This document shows positions 55,073 through 64,000 of a stretch of 64,000 nucleotides of DNA, one piece after another. The first letter of the stretch is position 1; every line of letters starts with the position of its first letter. Both the position numbers and the translations under genes were made by a program. Source of the stretch: Bemisia tabaci. Taxonomy: Eukaryota > Arthropoda > Insecta > Hemiptera > Aleyrodidae. The stretch spans positions 36,219,721 through 36,283,720 of the forward strand of contig NC_092794.1 of assembly GCF_918797505.1 (NCBI RefSeq), read 5' to 3'. Below the pieces are notes generated by a model that ran no database searches, was not told the DNA's origin, and was given only the letters and a program-made list of their open reading frames with translations.

Positions 55073-55884
55073 AGTGAAGAGTAAATTAGGAAGACCAAAC
55101 CACGTAAAAAAAATAAGTTAAACTTTGAAACGATTATAGGTACATACAACTCAATTAAAGTAGAGGAAAATAATTTTATTTATATTATTAAATATAAACT
55201 TAGCACTACTATTACTGATATAATTCTATACCTTAGAAGGAAAAGGATACCTACTTCCAGTTTTAAGGGATGGAGATGGATACAAAATGCAGTCTTGCTG
55301 GCTGATGAGTAAAAAACAATTTTATTACGGCTCAAAAAAAGGGACTTTTAGAAGTGGATTCGTTTCATTTCAATGATTTATTCACTAATTTATTTTTATT
55401 GATCGACAATCTCTTGGTTTATTTCTATAAGCAGGGTAAATAATATCCAAATGAAGAAGGCTCCTTTTGGCGCAGAGGAGTACCTTTCCAGACTTTCTTT
55501 CAAATATAACCTATGGACAAAAAGACAAAACGACTTGATACAAAATCTGCTAAAGAATACAGGTACCAACATACACAGTCAAAAAACACGTAACTCCAAC
55601 TGCTTTGCACTGATACAGTTAAAAGTCTCCGTCAACGGTTTATTATATGAAAGAAAACCAGGAAACAATTTTCTTTGAAATTTAACACAAATTTCCTCCT
55701 CCTAGGTTCCCAGAAAAATTCACAAAAAATTGCAAGAAGATACTGTAGTTCGTTTTCTTAAAAAATGAATAGGTAAAAAAAAATGAAGAATTGGAGATTT
55801 TTACATCTTGCAATCGAGGTGCATATTTTTCAATAAAGGGGTCAAAACGTAGAGTGACTTAGAACACCCGCAACAGGCTCTTAC

Positions 55885-56595
55885 CTAGTATCGGATGAAG
55901 TCCTGGACTGTAGGAATGAGAGGGGAATCGACTACAACAATTCCAGAATATTGTCATTTGGAAACCTAAAAATTAGAGCTTTCAAGAAAATTTTGAAATT
56001 ATTCTATCGAAATCAGGAACTATGGAAAATGGTGATCAAAATTGCCACCGAAAAGTCCAACCCCTACCTTGCATGAAGGACGAACCTCTGAAGTTGGGGG
56101 ACAGAGCTGCTTTCTTCAAAATGTTAGGTCGCTTAGTTGTTGTAGAGGTTTGAGAAAAGAGATGCTTTCCTCGGTAATGGACCGGAATAAAATTTTTTAG
56201 ATCCTATGTACCCCTACCGTGGCTTTGCTGATGGGGTTTAGGGGGGAGGGATATCTCAATCTTTTTGAATTTACAAGTTAAGGACTCCCTTGTACCAGAC
56301 TGCAAAGCCCCGGGGAGCCAGAGGACTGTCAAATTCGGATTACTCGGGGTTGTTTACATGGAAAACATATTTTTCAATATTGAAATTATTGATAATTTCA
56401 ATACTTTTGATAATATTGATACTTTCAATAACAATGCGGCGATTCAATAATTTCAAAATTTAGACAAAGACCTCGACTTTTGAAATGAGGACCTCCTTTG
56501 TGTCTCCCAAGAGGAGCCAAGGGGGCTTCTGGACCATGAAATTCGGATTCCTTGGGATCGATTCCCTTCTCATATCTACTGTCCCCGATTCCCTC
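55885..56595. mobile_element. Old fold-back element related to 63629-64000
   Basis: The left half (AGTCCTGGA, GGGAATCGAC, AATTTTGAAATTATT, GGGGGACAGAGC) follows the order of 63680-63940. The right half is the complement of the same family (CTGGACCATGAAATTCGG, CCTTGGGATCGATTCCC). Both arms are heavily diverged. No gene is present. Confidence 0.55.
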
Positions 56596-56723
56596 CTACC
56601 TAAGTAAAATAACTGAAAAAAAGAATAGTGCAGGTGGTCTGGTCTGGGTCGCTCGGTACACTCAACAGAAATAATAGTTTAAAATATGAAGATGGATAAG
56701 TGTCAAGTGATTTTTCGTTTGTG

Positions 56724-56963
56724 ATGGCCTCTAAGTCACCCGGCCAGCTTTTATGCTGCGAACACAATAATATCGCAGAGTCCTGTCCTAACTGTGATAT
56801 TAGTATTGCATCTTGGCCAACCAAAAGACTTTCCTTTACTTGTGTGCACAATAAATGTTACGTTGTGTGCAAAAGCTGTGCTAATTTACCAGTTTTTAGT
56901 AGCAATGTTGCTATAAACCTTCCAACTCCAGTGACCAAGCTGAAACTTTTTCTACCTCCGTGA
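56724..56963 (+). CDS. Candidate small Cys-rich protein or exon
   Basis: From the ATG in TTTGTGATGG a 79-residue frame contains CCEHNN, CPNC, CVHNKC and CKSC: nine cysteines plus two nearby histidines, enough for two zinc sites. It ends at TGA 56961-56963. No family is recognised. A second ATG frame just downstream (56966) runs to a good donor, AAG|GTAGGT, at 57036, so exon structure may be more complex. A real exon or a decayed TE protein are both possible. Confidence 0.3.
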   Translation: MASKSPGQLLCCEHNNIAESCPNCDISIASWPTKRLSFTCVHNKCYVVCKSCANLPVFSSNVAINLPTPVTKLKLFLPP

Positions 56964-57510
56964 ATATGGATTTATCCACCTCCGAAGAAATTTATCTCCC
57001 ACTAACGAAGATAAAAAAAAAATATGACGATTCAAAGGTAGGTCAGTATCATTTCTTCTGTTTTAACAGAAAAAATTTAGTCACTATTTAAGTGCAATGA
57101 AAAATAATGTAGACGTAATTTATAATTGAATTCATCGATGTTTAATGTGATTCTTAGGCAGAATATGAGTCTCTTGTGATGTTTTAGACGCTCTCCTCCA
57201 ATGACATCGGGGTCATGCTAATTCAGCAAACACCTTGTCGGTAGGTAGATTGAAGGGATTTTTTTCCTGGCTTAGGTTAACTCCCAAATATCCTACTAGA
57301 AACCTGAAAGAAATCTGTAGTTCGCCTGTTCTGAGCTTCTGAGGAGCTTACTGAGAACCCTCTAATTTGATGTGCAATGCTAAACATAACTAAGTGAAAA
57401 AAATTAAATCAAAAGAATTAAAGAAACTATGTGGCATGCAAGTTCTGTGCACATGGTGCATCTTAATTTAATTCGGTTTCTTGTCAGATTCCTAGTACGA
57501 TTTTTACGAT

Positions 57511-57597
57511 CAGTATGGAGGAGCAAATTTCACTTGACTCTGGTGTCTTTCATTGTCCGTCATGTAATGACTGCCAATATAGAAAATCTGTTGAAAG
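57511..57597 (+). CDS. Candidate zinc-finger-like exon with diverged duplicate
   Basis: ACGATCAG before 57511 is an acceptor-like site, and AGTAG|GTATGT after 57597 a good donor. Between them MEEQISLDSGVFHCPSCNDC and QYRKSVESR resembles the first half of the C2H2 units in BTB-zinc-finger alternative exons (FxCPxC...Y..K). A degraded copy, including TACGGAGGAGAAGTTTCACTTG, lies near 57706-57775. Without a His pair the finger is incomplete here. The call is weak. Confidence 0.25.
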
Positions 57598-57779
57598 TAG
57601 GTATGTATCTGAATTTTGGCTGGTTTTTTTCATTTTGTAAAGCTTTTAGGCACAGTGTAATGACAGCAAAGTTACCTATGCAAACTTAATTGGTTAAGTT
57701 CATACCATCTGTACGGAGGAGAAGTTTCACTTGGCTCTTAGGTGTTTCTTTCGTCTATGTACAATAAACAGTGTTTAAA

Positions 57780-59095
57780 AATCGCATTAAAAATTCCACG
57801 TGAAAATGTGCAATTTTCTTGCTCTCAGGAATTTTTCAAATAATCTTACAAGTGATAGCATGGAAGGATGAAGTAGTCAGGAACTGCAAGCCAGTTGAAA
57901 ATTCGAGGTAGGAAAAATGCTACAGGGCTCTTAAGATTTCCACTCTACATTTGACTAGGTAGCCGGAAAAACTTTGGATTTAGATGCCAGAATTGCAGTA
58001 GCGTACCTTCTCTTTTTCCATTACTGATTGATTTTTTATCAACATGCTGCAGCAAGGAAAGCACAATAATATTGCAGCAGTATTTTCCTATGATAAATGA
58101 TTGGATTCTAAGTATACGACTTATTTCCATCGATTTTTTTCTTGGTTGAAAGTAAGAGACAGTGATTAATCTAAAGAAGTGGACATTAGAAGTCCTACGA
58201 TTTACTGGAGTCAGTATTGCTGATTTTACAAGTCTATTCATAAGTAATCAAAATAATTTGGTTCAGAGAAACCATGAGGATAGATTTTTACCCGTGCAAA
58301 CAGCAAATATGGCCCCTCTCATCAATTATTGGAGGCTGGAGGGGTGAAAGAGAAGCACAGTGAGTACAGAGATAATCTCCTAGAGTAGATTTTTACAAAT
58401 CTCTTAACGTATTATTAACCAATTGTCCACCCTTTGCTCATTCTTACAAACATCTCTGATGACTCAGGATATAAGAAATAAATTAACATTGCTGCAGATA
58501 GTATTGTGTAATTCAATTAAATCAGAGCAAACTTTCTAGGAGATACCAAGAATAACAAACTTTAATACTTGTTTTTTACTCATTAATACGTCTGTAAGAG
58601 GGAATTTCAGGATCAGTTTAGATCTCAATTTTGATGTTATTACTTTTTCTAGAGATCACCAGAAATCTCAAGATCAATAAACATGACTTAAAAATTCAAC
58701 CTAAGCGTGTTGAAGAGTACATTTTTTTTAAATGTTGCCAATGCACTTGGCAATGAGTATGTTCAAATGATCTTTTGCAGTCAAAAAAATCCTGACTCGC
58801 ACAAGAAATTCCATGACATAAGTTGATCAGTTCGAATCACTGCTTTGAACTATTGAGGTCTCACTAAGTCCCCGCAATGACCTCGAATAAGTTTAGTTCT
58901 AATAAAAGTTGCTTTTCTTTTAATCCAGAAAATGCTCATCATTTCCTTCGGTCATTTCTCTAATTTTACTTATTAATTTCTCCTCCATATAGATGGAAAA
59001 AGAGAGGTCTTATCAGGCCCACTGGAGTCTCGAGATGGCATCACCATTCACCATGATTTTTGTATAAAGGATTCTAAGTATTATGGAACTTACAG
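57780..59095. other. AT-rich DNA, no gene recognised
   Basis: No domain, repeat boundary or RNA gene is recognised. Occasional pyrimidine tracts and GT sites exist but no convincing exon. Confidence 0.45.
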
Positions 59096-59287
59096 GCATT
59101 TAGTTAGAGCTTGTCGCACGAATCCAATGATACACTTTTGTTTCGCAATGATGGAGACTTTGAGAAGGTGCATATGACTGCTTTACAAAAGAAGCGGCAA
59201 AATCATCTATCATCACACTGTCAGATTTAGAGAGAAGGTACTGCAAGCCGTAGCCTTTCGTTTTAGAGGTGTTCAGGAGCATTCCAT
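59096..59287 (-). CDS. Candidate exon, unidentified
   Basis: On the minus strand a CCTC(T)nGTAG acceptor precedes 59287. One frame stays open: DGMLLNTSKTKGYGLQYLL, then SKSDSVMIDDFAASFVK to RATSSN, with TAA at 59102-59100. A perfect donor-like CCT|GTAAGTT follows six bases later. Codon usage looks protein-like and no TE family is recognised. It could be a terminal coding exon with an intron in its 3' UTR, or a decayed internal exon. The product is unknown. Confidence 0.35.
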
Positions 59288-59474
59288 CTACAAAAAAAAA
59301 AGAGGAAAAATGCTTATTTAGTGCTAGAATCTTGCCACATGAAAGACCTTTTGCTTGCACACATTGAGCCAGATCTTCAAGACATCATTGGTGGGAATAG
59401 ATGGCATAAGCATATTTAAGAAATGGGCCAAGATTTGGATGCTGCAAATAATCAAATTAGAAGCAAAGGCTGCA

Positions 59475-59990
59475 ATAGAGGTGTTGCATGTGTAAGGGAT
59501 TTGCGATTTGAAGATTGATTCTTATGTAAAAGTTCACGAGAAACACAATGATGCCACTGGTTTTCTCTGAAGTCAACTCCCAAGCTCAAAAAAAGCTCTC
59601 AAGTTGAGGCCAAAATGGAGGGGATATATCACGTTATCTTGAGAGCCCGCCTCTACATCAAGACAAACTCTCCATGCAAAGATACGGAGCAAATACATTA
59701 TTGACAGGGCTGCCACCTTATTTGGGGACTCTTAAACTGAAATCACGGCAACCCTGTCAATGTATTTGCTCCCTATCTTTGCATGGAGAGTTTGTCTTGA
59801 TGTAGAGGTGGACTCTCAGGACAGCGTGGGATATTCCCTCCATTTTGGCCTCACCTTCAGATCTTTGTTTGAGCTTGGGAGTTGATTTCAGAGAAAACGA
59901 GTGGCCCCATCAAGTTTTTTGCGAACTTTCACATAAGAATCAACAGTCAAATCGCAAATTCCTCACACATGCAACATCTCCATTGTCACT
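59475..59990. mobile_element. 515-bp fold-back MITE
   Basis: Arms of about 250 bp meet near 59733: GTTGCATGTGTAAGGGATTTG, CAACTCCCAAGCTC, GGCCAAAATGGAGGG and CATCAAGACAAACTCTCCATG on the left return complemented on the right. The arms differ by several percent. No coding capacity or clear target duplication. Confidence 0.85.
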
Positions 59991-60575
59991 CAGCTCTTTC
60001 TTTCCTGACAAACAGAATTCATTTGTTCTTTCTAATACCTGGTAGAGGACAGCTTAAAAGTGGCTGGGGTAGGAAAAGCGTACCACTCCTACATCAAGAA
60101 TCTAGCTCAGGTGCTCTATCTTTAAAACACAGGGTAAATGTTTCTTTAACCTTCGATTGTCGTAAAACTTTTTGAATATAATAAAAGTGTTTGAGCGTAT
60201 GAAAAATAATGAAACAATGAAGTTAGTGTAGAATTTATATTGAAGGGCTTGAGGCATGTATTATCGAACGTCTAGGACCAAATTGAGATTTTGCTCCTCA
60301 AAATTTTTCAAATTTATGTTTAAACCACAAAAGTCAAAGCGACTATGCCATTGTTTTGACTATGAGGATTTCCTTCGGTAATGAGAGGACTTGTCACTGA
60401 AACTTGAACACTTGAATCCCCTCACCTACAGTTCCATAATTACTGTTACTTTAACGAAATTGTGCACTTTTCTTGAAATGGAGATTAAGTAGTTAGACAG
60501 ATTACTTAATTACTGTGACCTTAAATTCCAACAACGACAAATTTATACAAGCCCACCATTATTCCTAATCATTGT

Positions 60576-60732
60576 CGGCCTCCTGTGGTGTAGTGGTTGT
60601 AGCACTGGCCCTATGACCAAGAGGTCCCGGGTTCGATTCCCGGCCAGGTGATCTGAGTTGGATGGTCTCAGGCAATGGTCACCTGGGGTTGGGGTAATAA
60701 ACGTGGGATTAGCCGATAGGCTGTTTGAAATT

Positions 60733-60766
<34 letters not shown>
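60576..60766 (+). mobile_element. tRNA-derived SINE
   Basis: The head has an A box (TGGTGTAGTGG, 60586-60596) and B box (GGTTCGATTCC, 60630-60640), the internal RNA polymerase III promoter of tRNA genes. An unrelated body of about 85 bp follows and then a run of 31 A (60736-60766). The acceptor-stem halves do not pair, so this is a SINE, not a tRNA gene. The A tail shows insertion on the plus strand. The flanks 59991-60575 hold no gene. Confidence 0.88.
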
Positions 60767-62590
60767 CGTCAGAGACAATAAGTGCAGTGCCAGAGAGTCT
60801 GCAGCCTGCCTATCGTATTTCTTCATAACTTTCTCCAGCAATGTAACGTCCATAGTTGCATGATTCTCACGGAGGGGACAATACAGGATACTTTTCGAAC
60901 AAATTTCATTACTAGCAGTTGTGAAGTTAACAGACAGATACACATACAGATATACATGAGAGGCACTGTCACAGTGCTTTCTGACACTCACTAACGTCTA
61001 CCTGCCACGGTACCTTGTCCTCCCACAGCTCTGCGGGGGAGAGCTGACATGAATTTTTTTTCTCTCAAAAATTCAAAGTCGAAGGAAAATATTTTGATCA
61101 CAAAATTAGTACTTTGACTTACTCCTAAGCATTGAGCCTTGTGGAAGAGAAAATTTCAAACTACCTTCTCTTGGTGCAAACTTGAGGCAAGTTGGTGTGT
61201 TTCTGTTAAATTCTACCCATTTCATCAATCACTTAGATACACTATATCCATGGAGAAAAAAAGAGGCGGTCGCATTTCAGGTATCTTGAATTTTTATGAT
61301 GATGTAGGTTGATACGGACAATTGTTATCACTGATTCTCTTGGATTATCTTAAAATGTGGTTGACGGAAAAAAGTCATTTTAAGTCTCTGATTAAGTGCT
61401 TGAAATTATATTTTGAGTTGATCTAAGCAAAACAGTACGGTTATTATGGTCTGCGAATCAAATTTCGAATTTTGCTGTAATTTCGAGCCATATTGTGCCG
61501 ACCTTCATTACAGGGTAAATAATCCTCAAGATGCGACCACCTCCGTATTTGCTCTATGCACTATAGCCATTTTTGACAGATACTCCATCACTGGATCTGG
61601 ATGGCGGGGAGGATCTTGATATTACTGATCTCTACTAACTATTTTTATAGTATGACAGCACTGTAGCTGTACTATGTGCAATTTATTGATGCGTATTCAA
61701 CAATACAAACTGGTAATGAACAGTGATGATGTGTTTGAGTGGATTTGTACGATGCGAATTATCTTTCTGTGTCAAGTAGGTACTGTAAATGAATTACCTG
61801 GAGTGAGATACGGCAAATATGATTGGTGTGTCCGGCAAGGTATAGACACCAGTAACCAGTGTTAAGGTAAAATGTGGGACCTTGATGAAAGAGAGCTCCG
61901 CAACCCAGCAAGAACCAATTTTGGTACGGCACTGAACGATTCGCCAGAAGATAAATTGAAGGCGAAATAAAAATTATCACACTAAACACAGAATACTAGC
62001 ACACTTATTCCTTCTTTTAGATCATACGACACGATCAAAATGATTGCAATAAACTTGAAATTCACCGCGCGAGCTTGTGAGTTTTTGACTATGATGAAGA
62101 ACGGACATATAACCTAAAATGTCAACAAACCTGTTGTTTGTTGCTGCGGCGGGCAATTAATTTTAAATGACCGACCGAATGAAAAAGCTTGTTGTCCGGC
62201 CGGTCGGATACAGTACTTTCTCCGTCGATTCGCGATAGAATTGCATGTTTTTGGGCTTGAATGAAAGAGGAGAGTCTGATCTTCAGACTGACATCCTTGG
62301 ATTTTGAAATTAAGTGTTCTAATTCTTTAAATTTACCGTCAACTGAGAGGATCGTCGGCCGAGGGCCGAGATTTCTTGTGGGGAAACAGTACTTTCTCAA
62401 CCACAACACCTTGCATTTTGATGATCAAAGGCTCAAAACGCAATTTTAATTAATATTTGATTTTTTTCGTCAAATTAGGAATCGCACTTTTGTAGCAGCA
62501 TGCCTCCCGAACACACTCAAAAATTTTCAGCTACCAAATCCGAAAAATAAACCCGTGGTTTTTTTAGAGAGATTTCGGGGTATGCTGGCG
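60767..62590. other. AT-rich DNA, no firm gene
   Basis: A stretch at 61250-61450 is related to 49525-49730 (AGAGGCGGTCGCATTTC, AAAGTCATTTTA, AGTGCTTGAAATTA). A 95-codon minus-strand frame at 62409-62122 (SVDGKFKELEHLIS...) looks protein-like but has no recognised family, so it is only noted here. Confidence 0.4.
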
Positions 62591-62599
62591 TATGAGTGC

Positions 62600-62930
62600 G
62601 AGAGAGAAGCCTCGATCAGCTGTGTTGTGCTGTAGTTCGCTGTTGCCGTCGTTATCATCCCCCCTCCTGGTCAACCACTTTCCATTGTTCTCGAGTTAGG
62701 TGTTTTGTCGTTCGGTCTCGTCTGCGTATGCCCGGTCCGTCGCGTCGTCTCTCCGCTCGAGCTCGGCCGTCGGCGAGGCCGGCTCCTAGCGCGAGAAGAT
62801 CATCGTCTGATCTTCCGGCAGCTTCTCCCTTCCTCGCTCGCAATTGGCTTGATAAGTCCGTCGGCACTCGGCGGCGCGAAATTTGAACTGACGGCAACTC
62901 ATTTGTTTCGCCGTCACCCGTAACTGTTTC
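62600..62930. other. GC- and CpG-rich island
   Basis: A sharp rise in GC and CpG (CCGTCGCGTCGTC, GGCGAGGCCGG) against the AT-rich surroundings. A promoter or first exon is possible on either strand. The frames inside are Arg/Ser/Ala-rich, as expected of GC-rich DNA, and are not called. The following 62931-63628 has no recognised gene. Confidence 0.35.
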
Positions 62931-63628
62931 GCCTATGGCTCCAGTAACACCTCATTGATGCGGAACTCATTGTAGAGATTCCTCTCCTCCTTCCTCCCAT
63001 TTGCATAATAAATAATCTTTCTCCTCGCCCTAACTGGTTGTTTTGTTTTCTTATTTATCACCTCTTTTGTATAAATTGTCTGTATATTATACTGTATAAC
63101 GCCCAGAAAAACCAAACTTATTTCAAGAATTAATTGAGCATATTCGAGAAATATCGTGAGGCTTTTGTCAATGTATGTGTGCATTAGTGAAAATATTTCG
63201 CCTTTTTCTAAATTTATTCTTAGTAAAAAATTTTTTTGCTTGAGAATTTTTTAATAATTGCTTGGAATATTGGTGCCAACTTCTACCTTATTGCTTTTGG
63301 ATTAAATTGAATGCTTACAGTATTTGCTTTGTTTTTTCAAAACGTCTCAAAAATTCTAATTATTATTAAAATAAGTTTGCAATAATGATTTCAAGAAATA
63401 TCAAGAAGAAAATTCAAAAACACTTCCGAAATAATTGGTATATTTATGCAGATGTGGACTTTATTTTGAAGATATTATTTAAAAAATATCTCTGAATCGC
63501 AGAAGGCGAATGACTTTAAGAGCGGGCACTTGGTCAGGCAAAAAATTTGAGCAACTGAATTGGGCATTTGAATGGATAAAATACTGTTGTTTCATTTTTT
63601 CTCTTTCGCAATTTTACTCTTACAATAC

Positions 63629-64000
63629 AGGGTGGCCCAGACCTACCGTACCAGGCCTTTTTTTCGGTTAATTTGAGTCGCACGAAGTCCAGGATCGCGG
63701 GGATGAATAGGGAATCGACCCCAAGGAATCCGAATTTCATGGTCCCAGAGCCCCCTTTGCGTCCCTTGGGGGGTAAAGGGGGGTCCGTACTTCAAAAGTA
63801 AGGGTTTATGTCAAAATTTTGAAATTATTTCATCGGAATCAGAACGTACGGAAATTTTTAACTCAAATCAACACCAAGAAATCCAAAATCGGCCCATCCG
63901 TTTCCAAAATACCGACCCCTAAAGGTGAGGGACAGAGCCCCCTTTCAAAAAAATTCAAGTTCGTAAAATTGACGTGGAGACTCGGAAAAAATGTGTTTTC
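63629..64000 (+). mobile_element. Left arm of a fold-back element, cut by the window edge
   Basis: It starts TACAGGGTGGCCCAGACC and contains GGGAATCGACCCCAAGG, the block shared with 55885-56595. The TACAGGGTG start is also that of the inner ends at 50213. The other arm would lie beyond 64000. Confidence 0.55.

Noticed and set aside
60576..60652. Intact tRNA gene
   Set aside because: A and B boxes are present but the acceptor-stem halves do not pair, and an unrelated body and poly(A) tail follow; it is a SINE.

Overview
This is a transposon-saturated piece of a metazoan, probably insect, nuclear genome. Evidence: AT-rich non-coding DNA, spliced exons with GT/AG sites, poly(A)-tailed non-LTR elements, copia and Ty3/gypsy elements of insect type, a Penelope-like fragment, Helitron-type ends, fold-back elements and a tRNA-derived SINE. 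TE content alone cannot give the species; a hemipteran-like insect is a guess. No bacterial or organellar features are visible.

The one recognisable host gene is a sphingosine-kinase-like lipid kinase on the minus strand. Its first coding exon is at 47734-47197. The next recognisable exon, carrying the glycine-rich ATP-binding loop of the kinase domain, is at 2847-2706. The splice phases agree, so 2848-47196 is best read as one intron of about 44 kb, and nearly everything in it is mobile DNA. Later exons lie left of the window.

Layout. 1-2060: Helitron-like 5' fragment, Penelope-like endonuclease remnant with a hammerhead-like motif, a (TATG)n tract and a repeat with a 45-bp minisatellite. 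2200-2510: possible histone-H3-like promoter fragment. 2706-2847: kinase exon. 2969-3070: Helitron-type 3' module. 3161-8088: complete copia element with intact gag-pol and an unusual upstream ORF for a small membrane protein. 8089-10456: minisatellites and an inverted copy of the 1218-2055 repeat. 10480-13022: two head-to-tail Helitron-like copies with 130-bp repeats. 13023-16107: probable non-autonomous Helitron. 16409-20165: 3.76-kb fold-back element with nearly identical arms. 20690-22915: Helitron 3' end and two motif-dense inverted-repeat elements. 22923-27600: dead gypsy element A, split by another fold-back. 27646-32728: gypsy element B with LTRs and a target-site duplication. 33450-34020: diverged fold-back. 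34299-37853: terminal-inverted-repeat element carrying a Jockey insertion. 39240-45835: broken non-LTR element with inverted ORF1 5' half, itself hit by a second Jockey. 46813-47153: MITE 44 bp from the kinase splice donor. 48123-49263: hAT-type MITE upstream of the kinase start. 49720-51590: further fold-back and MITE pieces.

From 51600 to the end density falls. The region holds a GC-rich island, a few low-confidence candidate host exons, fold-back MITEs, a tRNA-derived SINE and the start of another fold-back element. Overall the window is a nested record: gypsy B lies next to gypsy A, a fold-back lies within A, Jockey copies lie within a DNA element and within another retroposon, and all are carried inside one kinase intron.
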